DNA from: Symbiodinium microadriaticum
Lineage: Eukaryota > Sar > Dinophyceae > Suessiales > Symbiodiniaceae
Direction of reading: 5' to 3'
Assembly (NCBI GenBank): GCA_001939145.1
Contig: LSRX01000072.1
Location: forward strand, 574,811 to 638,810
Length of the DNA stretch: 64,000 nucleotides
A program made the translations under genes and the position numbers. Shown piece by piece: positions 48,847-58,810 of this stretch. Numbering within the stretch: the first letter of the stretch is position 1; each line of letters begins with the position of its first letter. The notes beneath the pieces were generated by a model, which searched no databases, was not told the origin of the DNA, and saw nothing but the letters and a program-made list of their open reading frames with translations.

Positions 48847-49037
48847 GCAAGACTTTCGTTCGCTTGCGGCCCATCGTTGCTTGCTTGTCCGGCCATGTCT
48901 TTATCTTGTTCTGTTCGGTTTTGGACCCAGTTGCTCCGTATCAAGTGAACTCCCTCCACCGTCACCGCAGCGGGGACTTGCGTTTTTGGGGACGCAGTGT
49001 GGCGGGCAAGGCTTTGCAAGAAGGTGCTTCCTTCTAA
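48847..49037 (+). CDS. Small gene model, 3'-terminal exon
   Basis: Acceptor GGGTTCAGGGTTCAG. Reads KTFVRLRPIVACLSGHVFIL, FCSVLDPVAPYQVNSLHRHR, SGDLRFWGRSVAGKALQEGA, SF and TAA. About 7 of 81 codons in the open frame end in A, the strongest bias for an exon of this length here. The 148-nt intron before it is made of TTTAGGG/TTCAGGG variants. A hydrophobic segment (PIVACLSGHVFILFCSVL) may be membrane-bound. Confidence 0.6.
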
Positions 49038-49057
49038 GGTCTGCAGTTACATAGGGT

Positions 49058-49360
49058 TCAGGATTGTCTTGGGTTCCTGAGGCATTGGCTCCACCCCATG
49101 CAATGCCCACAACCGATGACATCAAAAATGCTTTCAGTTTCGAGGTGGCAGCTATTCTTCGTCGAGCCTGGAGGATGATATCCTAATCTGCGAGATCTTA
49201 AATTCACCAGCATGCTCTTGGAACTCTGAAACCCAAGTCTACAGACTGAGTTCTTCGCATTGAGCCGTAACCCTTCGCCGTGAAACCTATTCGGAAGTTG
49301 TGCCATTTGATCGTTCCCTTCCACTGTACCTCGTGGGATGGTAGCATTCTTGCAGACCAC
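49058..49360 (-). CDS. 100-codon ORF with ATG, unknown
   Basis: ATG at 49360; parts such as ESIFDVIGCGHCMGWS have 0 of 15 codons ending in A, others are A-rich. Overall near 23%. Weak. Confidence 0.3.
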   Translation of the reverse strand: MVCKNATIPRGTVEGNDQMAQLPNRFHGEGLRLNAKNSVCRLGFQSSKSMLVNLRSRRLGYHPPGSTKNSCHLETESIFDVIGCGHCMGWSQCLRNPRQS

Positions 49361-49448
49361 TGTCCTACCACGAGGACCCGACGCTGTGCAAAGCGCAAAC
49401 CCTAAAGCTGAAGCCCTAAACTCTCGTCAAAGCTGACGACACCTCCAG

Positions 49449-49565
49449 CCCACATCTCCGTGAAGCTGGAAGCACCTTTGCAGCATCGCGCTTTAGGCTT
49501 TCAAGTGAACTGTGCAACAAGCCCAGGGAGGGACCTTTGGGGTTTTCGGGCTTTACAGTTGTGTG
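49449..49565 (+). CDS. Candidate internal exon, unknown
   Basis: Acceptor ACACCTCCAG and donor G|GTAGAAC. Reads HISVKLEAPLQHRALGFQVN then CATSPGRDLWGFRALQLC; about 8 of 38 codons end in A. CCCTAAA-like units precede (49395-49425). Confidence 0.35.
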
Positions 49566-49717
49566 GTAGAACATAGGCTATACGGCCATAGGGTTGAGGA
49601 TTTAGGGTTGAATTCAGGTCTCAAGCCTGAAATTGCACATAACCTTTCATTATCCAGGGTATAAACACCATTGGACTATTGGTGCACCGTAGTTGATCTC
49701 AGCAACAGCATTACGTC

Positions 49718-49900
49718 ATGTTGTTCTTGCTAGTGTTGCCTTCGTCGCCTATTGTGGGTGTTATTCTGGGTGTTACTCTTTTTTTTGCAGAACCACTCTA
49801 TGGTTCCTGGGATATTGCAACATGCAGGTGTGCTGTCCTTTGCAGTAGAGGGAGAAGGAAGAACCTACTGCGATCCTCCGGCGTACTGACTGCTTTCTGA
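49718..49900 (+). CDS. Candidate ORF with N-terminal hydrophobic segment
   Basis: ATG; starts MLFLLVLPSSPIVGVILGVT then LFFAEPLYGSWD. 1 of the first 23 codons ends in A. A T8-GCAG acceptor (CTTTTTTTTGCAG) lies inside it at 49791, so the hydrophobic part may be intron. Confidence 0.35.
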   Translation: MLFLLVLPSSPIVGVILGVTLFFAEPLYGSWDIATCRCAVLCSRGRRKNLLRSSGVLTAF

Positions 49901-50044
49901 AACCGAACGTATTCACGAAGCCCTTAACCCTAAGCTGCAAACCTTACAGAAAGGTATGCTGGCGTGACCGGTGTTCCTCGTACAATCTGAGTCTTGCTGT
50001 TATACAACGTGTATGTTATAAACACTTATCTTGACATATATGTA

Positions 50045-50103
50045 CATAGATGTATGTGTATATATATATATATATATGTGTATACACATATATATATATA
50101 TAT

Positions 50104-50140
<37 letters not shown>
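50045..50140. repeat. TA microsatellite
   Basis: TA repeats with GTGTATACAC interruptions. Confidence 0.95.
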
Positions 50141-50141
<1 letters not shown>

Positions 50142-51040
50142 TTTAACCGCGTTTATGCTACAGCTCTTCGCGCATTTCTTTGTTGAGGATGGTGCGTGGT
50201 CATTGCCACTTTCCGAAACTCCAGAGTGCCGGTAAAGCTCACAATAGTGCTATGATAGGGAGAGTAGCAGTGGCAGCAGCAGAAGCAGGAGTGGTAGTAG
50301 TCGTCGTCGTCGTAGTAGTTAGTAGTCGTCGTAGTGGTAGTAGTAATTAGCAGGAGTAGGAGTCGCAATAGGAGTAAAATGAACCTCGGCTGTCGGCAAC
50401 CGAAAGGTTCTGGGTGCGGCGTCCTCAGATGCTTAGAATCTCGCTTCTGATCAACATGATGCTCTTGGTTTGAAGGCACAGTTCTGATCTGGTGCACGTG
50501 CGCCTGCAATTGGGTGTCGTGCGAATCTTGCATGCCTGCTGAAAGTGAAGCCGTTGCAAGCCCACGGTCCCGGCATACCTCGGAGCTAGGAATTGTTCTA
50601 GTTGGGGGTCTCTCCACCACATGTATAAGTAACGGCCTTTCTTGTTCGGGTTGCAACTTAATTACCGCTTGCAACAATCCATGCGCCTGCAGCACGCATA
50701 GTTGCACAGGGCTGGAGGTTGCGGCACAGGGCGCCTGCACGGAGGTCTAGCCGCCTAGCCTTAACATGGTCTGGCGTACGAGGGTGTTTCCCCTACACCC
50801 CATCGTAATTCCGACTACAGAAGCTTTAGCGGCCTAAACAACGACAAATACAATTCCGTAAGGTGCTAGTTGTAATAGGCATAATCCACCCTGAGATCGT
50901 GTTAGATTCGCTATCGGTCCTCGCCCCATGCCCATGAACTCGGTTTTGCTTCGGGCTGATCGACATAGTCCGTATTGATTCCTGCACCATTTGGCGCTAC
51001 GATCTTGCCCTTCTAAACACCCCATAATAAAATATCGTAG
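50141..51040. other. Unresolved; Cys-rich + frame possible
   Basis: + 50514-50750 (TTCISNGLSCSGCNLITACN then NPCACSTHSCTGLE) has about 18% A-ending codons; the 195-codon minus frame over it has about 28% and runs into a TAG/GTC simple repeat (50270-50350). The + reading is the better of two weak ones. Confidence 0.25.
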
Positions 51041-51044
51041 CAAA

Positions 51045-51430
51045 TGTAAGACAGCCTAACGCAATACAATACAGTCTATCATAACACGTTGTAGACCGCA
51101 CCATGCAGCATGAAATGGAACGGAAGCGTTACAGTACATCACATATATAACGCAGCGCCAGAAAGTAGAATGTCGGAGAACACCCTACCATAACATAGTG
51201 TAACCTAGTAGAATATGGTACAAGAAGCAAGGCATAGCATAATTCAACATAGCTTATTTGAATGCAACATTCAAACATGGTGTTATAAAACATTTTGCAA
51301 CGTGACAAGCTCTCAGTGTAGTAGAAATGAGTAGTGCAAAAGATCATAGCCGAATGTATCGCAGTTACAATAATTGAATAGAAGTTTAAGTTACACAGCA
51401 CACACACCTTGATCCCTAAGCCCTCGAATT
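51045..51430. repeat. Weak AT-rich pentanucleotide array
   Basis: Imperfect ATAAC/ATAGC units, more diverged than at 43.6 kb. Confidence 0.5.
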
Positions 51431-51751
51431 TCAGCATTGACAATACAATGTGAAGCTCAAAGGAGCGCAGCAGTTGTTACTAAGGAGCAGAATTTTTGAT
51501 TCCACAGTCCTAGGGAACTGATTGGCTTGCAGAAGTCAAGACTGCAGTAAAATATGGTTCTCAACACTTCATAATGATCCCTTCGTGGCTGTGTATAGTT
51601 AGCCCCAAGGCCCAATGCCCCAGTTTAAGTAGTGCGGTTCCCAGATGCGGCTCAGAGTGATGATGTTCAGGGGTGGACGGTGTCAACTAGGCGAAGTCAG
51701 GACCAAGGGACACGACAGTGAGCGCTTTGCTGCACAAGTTTCTGAGGCCAT

Positions 51752-52039
51752 CTAGCAATGCCAGCCTATAGCTATGGTGCAGGGTAAGATGTGAGGTTTG
51801 AAGCCCCTACCACACGCCTGGAGCAGTGTACTTAAGCCTGAGATACACCGCACCACCAGCACCTCCCGCAGCCCCGAAGCCGTAATCGTGAAGGAGCTAT
51901 CATAGTCGACTGGCACGAGCTTAATGGTAATGGTACACGCTCGATGGCTGGCGGACTTGAAAGGCAGCACATGCGAGAGATTCGATGGCTCAGGGCAGGT
52001 TCCAGTGAAAATGTGATGGAGCCGGCGACCAAGTTCCAA
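51752..52039 (-). CDS. Candidate coding exon, beta-rich, unknown
   Basis: Reads HVLPFKSASHRACTITIKLV, PVDYDSSFTITASGLREVLV, VRCISGLSTLLQACGRG and stops at TAG. About 12 of 95 codons end in A. The alternating polar and hydrophobic residues suggest a beta-sheet domain, but I cannot name the family. Acceptor candidate GGAGGTGAAG near 52056. An overlapping minus frame (51832-52140) is A-richer. Confidence 0.55.
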   Translation of the reverse strand: MELGRRLHHIFTGTCPEPSNLSHVLPFKSASHRACTITIKLVPVDYDSSFTITASGLREVLVVRCISGLSTLLQACGRGFKPHILPCTIAIGWHC

Positions 52040-52344
52040 AGAATGAGGCCTTCACCTCCAGAACCCTGACCTAGTAAAAGGATCGGAATACTTAGTAGTA
52101 CTGCCAATTGAGGTCTCTTGAAACAAGCATTCCGTAGCATCCCCCCTCACAAAATGCTATTGGCGCTTTTAAGACCCCTACAGTGGACACCCCAACCTCG
52201 AGGTGTTCCAAGTTGTCCTCAGACCCCTGAAGCTCTTGTAAACCCCTAACCTTTCAATATCTTTCAATCGAGTTAGTTTCGGTGCCAACAGTGACTCACT
52301 CACATGACCAAGACTCTACAGTAAAGCTCGCCCACTTGAGGCCC

Positions 52345-52437
52345 TAAAGTCCTAAAGCCCTAAACCCTATGTAAACCCTAAACCCCAAAACCCTAAACCC
52401 GAAACCCTAAAACCCTAAACCCTAAGCCCTCATCCAG
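52345..52437 (-). repeat. CCCTAAA tract
   Basis: About ten units directly upstream of an exon. Confidence 0.95.
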
Positions 52438-52510
52438 GTCACCCTCAACCCTCAGGCCATCTCTCAGCCCGAAGCCCTGGTACCACGCTTGAGCACGGAA
52501 GCTCACGATG
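52438..52510 (+). CDS. Candidate exon exactly between C and G tracts
   Basis: Acceptor CCCTCATCCAG and donor G|GTTTAGGG. Reads VTLNPQAISQPEALVPRLST then EAHD; about 70% of codons end in G or C. The tracts end within about 10 bases of each exon edge, the neatest example of the arrangement. Confidence 0.55.
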
Positions 52511-52625
52511 GTTTAGGGTGTAGGGTTTAGGGTTTTAGGGTTTAGGGTTTAGGGTTTTTGGGCTTAGGCTTTAGGCTTTAGGCTTTAGGGTTTAGGGTTT
52601 TAGGGTTTAGGGTTTAGGGTTATGA
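52511..52625 (+). repeat. TTTAGGG tract
   Basis: About fourteen units with CTTTAGG variants. Confidence 0.95.
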
Positions 52626-52629
52626 TAAG

Positions 52630-53201
52630 GCCATCAAGAAATATCCCCGTAGTGGCTGAGACATGAACCCTTGATGTTCACAAGCTCGAATCCTTGAAAT
52701 GCCACGTAGCAAAGCAGAGTCATGGCTGGTTCAAGGTTTGCATGTAGCCCCCACCCCTGTAAGCTTCTACAAAGCAGTAGTAGTTTTTGACCTTAGAAGT
52801 ACAGGGCCCCCTAAACCCTAAAACCTATAAATTATTAGCAAGTGCAAGTATGCCCGAAGCACCGTATCCCAAACCCAATAAAACCCTCAACGAACCCTGT
52901 TGAAGAATTGTAAACTCTAGAGGACTTGTTGATCTTGGTGCAATGCACATAGAACTTCCAGGGTTTATGATTTAGGTTTAAGCCCGTATAGCCAAGCCTG
53001 CAAAAGACTGCAACACTGGCACAACGCCCAATAAAGCCCTCGTGAAAGCATGCTATCTCCGGCCATCTCCATCACATCACCTGCTTGGTCTGATCAGATC
53101 CCCGCGGGTGTTTTTTATTCATAGCAGGCCACGTTGTCGTGAATCAGGTTTCTAGTGGGTTGGTGGTTTAGGGTGCGCCAACTCTGGTAGGGATCATTAA
53201 G
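52630..53201. other. Unresolved
   Basis: Short telomere-like units; an in-frame DKAIKKYPRSG-stop after 52624 is open but too short to judge. Confidence 0.35.
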
Positions 53202-53311
53202 ATTTGCCGTGCTCTTGAAGCGCATCCTTCGCAAGCTAGACCCGCCAAACGTCCCGAAACCAAACGGCACGACGATCCTCATGTACCCCAACCAGAAGCC
53301 TCTTGATTCAT
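53202..53311 (+). CDS. Candidate internal exon, unknown
   Basis: Acceptor GATCATTAAG and donor T|GTGTTG. Reads FAVLLKRILRKLDPPNVPKP then NGTTILMYPNQKPLDS; about 67% of codons end in G or C. An alternative donor AT|GTACCC would end it earlier. Confidence 0.5.
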
Positions 53312-53469
53312 GTGTTGAATTTGTGTTGTTGTTCGTTTGTCCCTTCCGATGTCAACCTTAAGCTCGCGACATGTGGAACCATTGAGAGCATGCTAGGCTC
53401 TCCACGGATTGAGACAGCAACGGCCTCGCGAGAAGCAAAAGGATGCCTCCCGATTGGGTCGACTCGAAG

Positions 53470-53560
53470 CAATACCCCTTAATTAAGGAATATACCGTTA
53501 ATCATAATATTAAGGCCCCTATAATTTAAGGTATATTTCTTAATGGCATTGGCCACAATT
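53470..53560. repeat. AT-rich palindromic stretch
   Basis: TTAATTAAGG, TTAAGGCCCCTATAATTTAAGG; looks like a decayed foldback of the AAGGCCCCTA type. Confidence 0.45.
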
Positions 53561-53950
53561 TAAGGTCTAGATAAACCCCAACTCTACGTAGCTTGAGGGC
53601 TTAATCAGACGTTCGCAAAACTCGAAGCCCACCCTGCTGTGACGCATGCGATTTGTAGGAAATGCGTCTTTGGTGTAGTAACAGGAGTGCGAGAACTTGT
53701 CTACAAGCAAGGGAGGGGGAGAAGGCGGAGGAGGACCATTGAAGATGATGACAGGGAGTGGTTTCGCTTAAGAGGTAGTATAGTCGGCGGCATGGGAAGA
53801 GTCCTTCCGGGAGGAGTGGGATAAGAAGCAGATTGCAGCAAAGGATAACTTGTAGGTTGCTTAAGTTTGTTATGACAGCATGTGAGTGATATCTTTTCCA
53901 CATGAAGATACCTTTTTCCTTGCTGTATCTGTATTTCTGCACGCACTTAC

Positions 53951-54017
53951 AAAGACTCCACCGGCTTTGGATCAAGAAGCCAATACGGCTTCCAATCTGC
54001 ATAGCGAACTGTACATA
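53951..54017 (-). CDS. Candidate internal exon, unknown
   Basis: Acceptor GGGCAGCCCAG and perfect donor T|GTAAGTGCG. Reads YVQFAMQIGSRIGFLIQSRW then SL; about 3 of 22 codons end in A. The 153-codon minus ORF around it is unbiased beyond the donor. Confidence 0.45.
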
Positions 54018-54067
54018 CTGGGCTGCCCATCGTTCCGGGCTCGGGGGTTTCAGGGCAGGCAAATCTC

Positions 54068-54538
54068 ATGTCCAGTTCTATGACCAAGAGATATGATTCC
54101 CAAGGAAGGTCTTACAGCGAATTATCCACGACCGCACCATGCCGTACTAGATGGTGCTTCATGTCATTGTATGGGTATACTTTTTTTGTAATGCAGCTTA
54201 TCTACACAAGAATACAAAGCATCAAAACATTGCTCTATCAGTTGCTTCCAGGCACACGAAGGTTTTGGCATTTTCCGACTTACGACACCTCGCTTTAGCA
54301 GGTTGGTTTCTGTAGAGTCTCCAGCGGCTCGTGGAACGTGATGTTGGCCTTTGACGCAGCGCTATTTGGGAGCATCACTCTCAGGACAGATCACCGAATG
54401 CTCCGGGAGAAGGGAGGGGCCAAGGTTGCCAATGGAGTACGGTTCGGAGTTTGCCTATGGATCCAGCAAGTCATTCTTTTCGGGTTAAGTTACTCCTTAC
54501 GACCATGGGGTCTAAAACTGTCCAGAGGTAGGAGATGA
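54068..54538 (+). CDS. Two weak + ORFs with possible starts
   Basis: 54068-54298 (ATG; MSSSMTKRYDSQGRSYSELS) and 54338-54538 (GTG or ATG; MLAFDAALFGSITLRTDHRM, then donor G|GTAGGAG) are open but near background codon use. Confidence 0.25.
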
Positions 54539-54754
54539 AGGAATGTAGCTTCACCCTTAAACTCCTTAAACTCTCCGAAGCTTCAGCCCCCGGAAGCCCT
54601 AGGGGCCCTAAACTCCTACTAAACCGGACCTTAAGATTCTGTGGACGACTACCGGCTGAAAGATTTCTTACAAAACACCTCACGACGAAGCCCAAGGCCT
54701 CTGAGCTTGCATTTTGCCCATTTTTCTTGATTTGCTGTATCATTTTTATTATTA

Positions 54755-54789
54755 CTACTGCTGCTACTACTACTACTACTACTACTACG

Positions 54790-54885
<96 letters not shown>

Positions 54886-54912
54886 TTACTACTACTACTA
54901 CTCCTGCTGCGG

Positions 54913-54966
<54 letters not shown>
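54755..54966. repeat. ACT microsatellite
   Basis: About 70 ACT units with few interruptions; it makes the Thr/Leu/Tyr ORFs around it. Confidence 0.95.
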
Positions 54967-54967
<1 letters not shown>

Positions 54968-54999
54968 GACTGTGATTTTACTCGTCTTCTTCTTATCAT

Positions 55000-56188
55000 T
55001 GTAACCAGTAGCTGTGTATTATGAGAACCAATATTATACATCCATGTTTGTCGTCAGACCTCCTCTTCAACTTTGTTCTCTTGGGTACCTGGCTTTGGGA
55101 CTTTAGGATCACTGCGGTAGAGGTTTGGGTTTAGGGCCGTTTAGGGTTTAGGGTTGGGTTCATAGCGATGTAGGTTCGCATTCGGGGAACCCCACAGGCG
55201 CAGCTTTGAACTCTATGTGGAATGGCTAGGGCTCCAAGCATACAAATAGTACCTACTTTGGGGTCCAAAGTCTGTAGGTAGTACCTACTTTGGGCGATTA
55301 GGGGCCCCAGGGGAAATAGCTGAAGAGAAGCCCTCCCCACCGAAGGCACAAGGCGTGAAACCCGGGGGACCCTCAAGCACAAAGCCAATGAACCAGGACT
55401 TTTATTGGCCAGCCCGGACCTCGTTTCTACAGGGACCAGGATATGTGCAGTTGCGGCTGTGTGTTGGCATGTTTTTTTTTTTTTTTTCTTCCGGTTTTGT
55501 GGTCGGTGTATGAGGTGGCTCAGACTCGGACAAATACTATACATACTGTTTAGTATATGCGTGTCTGTGCACATACAGCCATGCATGCATGCATGCATGC
55601 ATGCATGCATACCTTTGTCTGCTGGTATTATGTTATGCATACGCACCATCTTCTCCTTCGACCACTTCCAGTTATAGGGTCTAGGGCTTAGCCTCCTACT
55701 GTCCAAGGCATCAAATCAGAAGTTTTCTCCAGCCTAACCTGCAGACACGAGTATGCTAGATCTCAAGGACCCTAGTCGAATTACTTATACCCCAGACTTA
55801 TGTCTTTTGCTCAAGTCCTCAATGCAAAGCATACCTAAAGGCTGCAGTGTTGTGAGATTTTTTTATTCCCCAAATCTTCGGCAGAGCTTGCCTACGCCCT
55901 AAACCCTAAGCCTTAAACTCTAGTTAGACCCTACCCCTCTCTCCCCTTCCGTTTTGTCGTCATCCAAGACCCCGGCAGGCTAGGATGTAAGCCCGGCCCC
56001 GAGGGAAGCCTGGAACCCCCACGTCGCAAGACCGTTTGCAGAACTAGTAATAGGGTTTAGGGTTTAGGGCCCTAAGAATGTACTTCCTTTCGATGGATCA
56101 CCTATTACTATTCTATGGTCAGGATCCTAAGAGTGAGACAAGGGCAACCCGACAGCTGGTGGTACATGTTACTCAAGGTCTAGGGTCC
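55000..56188. other. Unresolved
   Basis: TTTAGGG units at 55130-55155, a GTACCTACTTTGG palindrome (55247-55295; similar at 30650-30705), a 16-T run (55472-55487) and an ATGC repeat (55580-55608). The 191-codon minus ORF crosses these repeats. Confidence 0.4.
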
Positions 56189-56189
56189 C

Positions 56190-56276
56190 CAAACCCTAAA
56201 CCCCAAACCCTAAACCCCAAACCCTAAACCCCAAACCCTAAACCCTAAACCTTGAACCCTAAACCCTAAACCGGGT
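56190..56276 (-). repeat. CCCTAAA/CCCCAAA tract
   Basis: About eleven units just upstream of an exon. Confidence 0.95.
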
Positions 56277-56288
56277 GAGCAAGAATGC

Positions 56289-56394
56289 ATGAGGCTGGGC
56301 AGCAAGACTTTCTTCGTGTCCGCTATCCTGACCGTCTGGCTGGCAGCCCAGAGGGTGTTCATCGGTGTTCTGGAGGGCTTTAGGGCTTGCAAGG
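56289..56394 (+). CDS. Small membrane protein, first exon found
   Basis: ATG 56289; reads MRLGSKTFFVSAILTVWLAA then QRVFIGVLEGFRACK. About 83% of the first 30 codons end in G or C. The hydrophobic FFVSAILTVWLAA looks like a signal peptide or anchor. Donor G|GTTTTGG. If GTGAG is an acceptor, a few codons precede the ATG. Confidence 0.6.
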
Positions 56395-56598
56395 GTTTTG
56401 GTGGTTTGAGGCTTCGGGGGGTTTTAGGGTTTTGCTGGATTGAGGCTTTTGAGTTTCAAGGGGTTTGGTGGTTTGAGGATTTGGGTTTCAAGATTTTGGG
56501 TGGTTTGGGGGATGGGGGATTGTCGAAATTCTAGACACAGAAAGTCGAGCGTCTTAGGCTGTGTGCGGGCATGGTGTGAAAAATTTAGGGTTGGATAG

Positions 56599-56786
56599 TG
56601 TTTTACATGGATTTTGGGTCTTCAGACCTTGAGAAGGATGTGATTCGACGCCTGCACCCTCTGCAGCCCTCACAGCAAGCCAGAGCTGCCCCAAACCCGA
56701 AACTCCGCAAAGCCAAGCCCAGCCCCCAGACCCCGAACCCCCAGATCCCGAACCCCCAGATCCCGAACCCCCCCCCTCCCCCTTAA
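56599..56786 (+). CDS. Small membrane protein, 3'-terminal exon
   Basis: Acceptor GGTTGGATAG; phase 1 matches 56394. Reads FYMDFGSSDLEKDVIRRLHP then LQPSQQARAAPNP, and ends with NPQIPNPQIPNPPPPP and TAA. About 8 of 62 codons end in A. The Pro/Asn tail is a translated telomere-like repeat (CCCGAACCCCCAGAT, three copies). The 204-nt intron is G-rich TTTAGGG-like. Confidence 0.55.
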
Positions 56787-57399
56787 ATCAACAATCCCAA
56801 CAATCCGAAGCTTAAACTCACGGGAGCTGAGCCCTGACACCCCGGCCGCTGCCCAGGTGTCCTTGGGAGGGTCCCAGGAGCCATGAGGACGCCGGTTTTC
56901 AGATGCTGCTCGTGCTCTTAGGCACGCCTCCGTCGAGTGGTTGGGTGTAGGGTTTTGAGTTTTCCCTTTAGGTCTTTCGGATCCATGCAGGGCTTTTGGG
57001 AGCTATCCTCGGGTTCTTTAGTAGAGAGACTTTCCTAAACCCTGCGAGGCTTTGGGGATCCAGGCTTCATTCAGCATGCGCGCTTGTGGTTTAGGATTTG
57101 GTGTTCAGTATCACAGCATTATAGTCCCGTATGTGCGCCAATTACAGAGTAGCCGCGTGGAAGCAATTTCCTATTCAACGAGGTGCATTCAGGGCGATAC
57201 CACATGGTTGGTAACCACGCTCGCATTGTTATGGCAAGTCATCAAGCCATTCGTAGACCGATTGCTTAGATGACCTATCTGGTCTTGCGGGCTAATTTGG
57301 GCTACCTTCGGGTCACGAATCCGCTAAACCCTCCCACAGGATCTACCGAGGCTCATGCAAGAATTGTGCTGCTTCTGTTTGGAGCCCAAGTGTTCACAG

Positions 57400-57475
57400 C
57401 GTCGTGGCATCGTTGGAGACGAGCGAGGCTCATGATGCCGAGCTAAGACGGTCTTGCCATCCTCGGCCCGAAACC
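57400..57475 (+). CDS. Possible exon, unknown
   Basis: Acceptor GTTCACAG; reads VVASLETSEAHDAELRRSCH. About 3 of 19 codons end in A. The downstream part becomes C-rich telomere-like. Confidence 0.3.
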
Positions 57476-57599
57476 TCAAACCCTGCAGCCCCAGACCCTA
57501 CACCCGAAGCCCCAAACCCCAAAACCCTGTGCGAGAGAAAAGGCTACTGCACTCAAAAGCAAAAAACCCTTTTAGCCCGAAGTGTTAAGCCTGGAGCCC

Positions 57600-57668
57600 T
57601 TAAGCCCTAAACCCTAAACCCCTAATCCCCTAAACCCTATAAACCCTAAACCCTATAAACCCTAAACC
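57600..57668 (-). repeat. CCCTAAA tract
   Basis: About eight units, some CCCTATAAA. Confidence 0.95.
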
Positions 57669-57685
57669 TGAACTCCAAACACCAG

Positions 57686-57748
57686 GGTCTTATCTGGCCT
57701 GGGTGGCCCGCGTTCTCCTTCTGGCCTTTGTAAGAGCCTCAGAGCTGG
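57686..57748 (+). CDS. Candidate internal exon, hydrophobic
   Basis: Acceptor CAAACACCAG and donor G|GTAAGC. Reads SYLAWVARVLLLAFVRASEL; none of the first 14 codons ends in A. An earlier donor TTT|GTAAGA is possible. Likely a membrane segment. Confidence 0.5.
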
Positions 57749-57839
57749 GTAAGCATTTGGTGAGCTCCAGAAAAAACCCCTAAACCAAACCCTAAGCCCT
57801 AAACCGCGTGAGCCGTCAACCATAAAGTCATGAGGGGTC

Positions 57840-57925
57840 TGGGGTTAAGTAAGTAGTACAATAGTACAGTAGCACAGAGTAGTACAGCAATACAGCGTCG
57901 TACAGTAGTACAATACTACAGTGTA
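57840..57925. repeat. TAGTACAG-type simple repeat
   Basis: Imperfect AGTAGTACA units. Confidence 0.85.
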
Positions 57926-57977
57926 AGCAATAAATAATCTTGCTCTCCATTTCCTCTCTTTTTGAAAGCTAAAAATT

Positions 57978-58170
57978 GGCTTCTAAAGCTTGCTTCCGAT
58001 TGAATCGAAAGATTTCCCAATCAAGGGCTTGGCTTCTAGAGCTTGCTTTCCTTTTGAATCCAAAGCTTTCCCAATGAAGGGCTTGGCTTCTAAAACTTGC
58101 TGTCCGTTTGCATCCAAAGCTTTCCCAATGCAGGGCTTGGCTTCTAAAACTTGCTTTCCTTGTCCTGGCT
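57978..58170. repeat. 54-bp minisatellite
   Basis: Three full units (57978, 58031, 58085) and part of a fourth (58139); unit 1 is one base short. Unit start GGCTTCTAAAGCTTGCTT. On minus it gives an 18-residue repeat (SFRSQALHWESFGFKR), but codons are A-rich. Confidence 0.9.
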
Positions 58171-58217
58171 TCTGCAGGCACCGACAGAAACCCGTCCCCG
58201 GGAGGAGTTTATCATTG

Positions 58218-58351
58218 AGCGGTCATGGTAATTGCAGTTTCTCTCGCTCTGCAATACTGGAACGGTCGTAGTAGTTGTCGTTTCTCTCTCCCTGCAATAC
58301 TGGAGCGGTCGTAGTAGTTTCAGTTTCTTTCTCTCAGCAATACTGGAGCGG
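58218..58351. repeat. 43-bp minisatellite
   Basis: Units at 58234, 58277 and 58320 with a partial unit before; core CAATACTGGAGCGGTCGTAG. Confidence 0.9.
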
Positions 58352-58469
58352 ATTCCATAAAGCTAAGCAAACCGACATCAGGCAACTCTCAACAAAAAAT
58401 GGGTTTGGCGCATCCGGTTTTATAATTGAGCAGCATTTGACAATTGAGTTCCAGGGGTCGGGTGAAATT

Positions 58470-58487
58470 GGGGGGGGGGGGGGGGGG
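58470..58487 (+). repeat. 18-G homopolymer
   Basis: Uninterrupted run of G followed by TTTTAAGG. Confidence 0.95.
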
Positions 58488-58758
58488 TTTTAAGGCAAGT
58501 CAGCATCATTATACAGGTATTTGGGACCTTTTGGGCAATTAAGGCACGAGACAAGGCTGATAGGAAGGAGCCTATGTTTTGGCCTCAGCACGGTTTAGAG
58601 TTTAAGGGTTTCGGTGCGAGTTTTGGCCGAAGGTTTGGCATGTCGGTGGTCAAAAAGAGAGTTCGGCCCGAGTTTGGTTCGGGTTTTCCTGCTTGGGACC
58701 CGAAGGTATTGGGGTTTGAGGCTGTAGTTTAAGGAGTTTAGCTTCAATGCTTTTGCAG

Positions 58759-58810
58759 TTGATGGCTTTATGCAGGCATTTAGGCTTCAGCTGCAAAGTT
58801 TTGTGTTCCT
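58759..58810 (+). CDS. Candidate exon, hydrophobic
   Basis: Acceptor AATGCTTTTGCAG and donor T|GTGTAC. Reads LMALCRHLGFSCKVLCS. An upstream in-frame ATG (MLLQ) makes a start-exon reading possible. Confidence 0.35.

Noticed and set aside
50153..50740. 195-codon minus ORF
   Set aside because: About 28% of codons end in A, half of it is Leu/Thr/Asp simple repeat, and no motif is recognisable; a chance ORF of this length is expected in 64 kb.
54535..54975. 146-codon + ORF with poly-Thr/Leu end
   Set aside because: The non-repeat part has about 31% A-ending codons; the rest is the ACT microsatellite.
55131..55706. 191-codon minus ORF
   Set aside because: It runs through an ATGC microsatellite, a poly-A run (Lys) and a TTTAGGG tract; a single exon is implausible.
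57969..58181. 18-residue protein repeat on minus
   Set aside because: Unit 1 is one base short, breaking the frame, and A-ending codons are common; it is better described as a DNA minisatellite.
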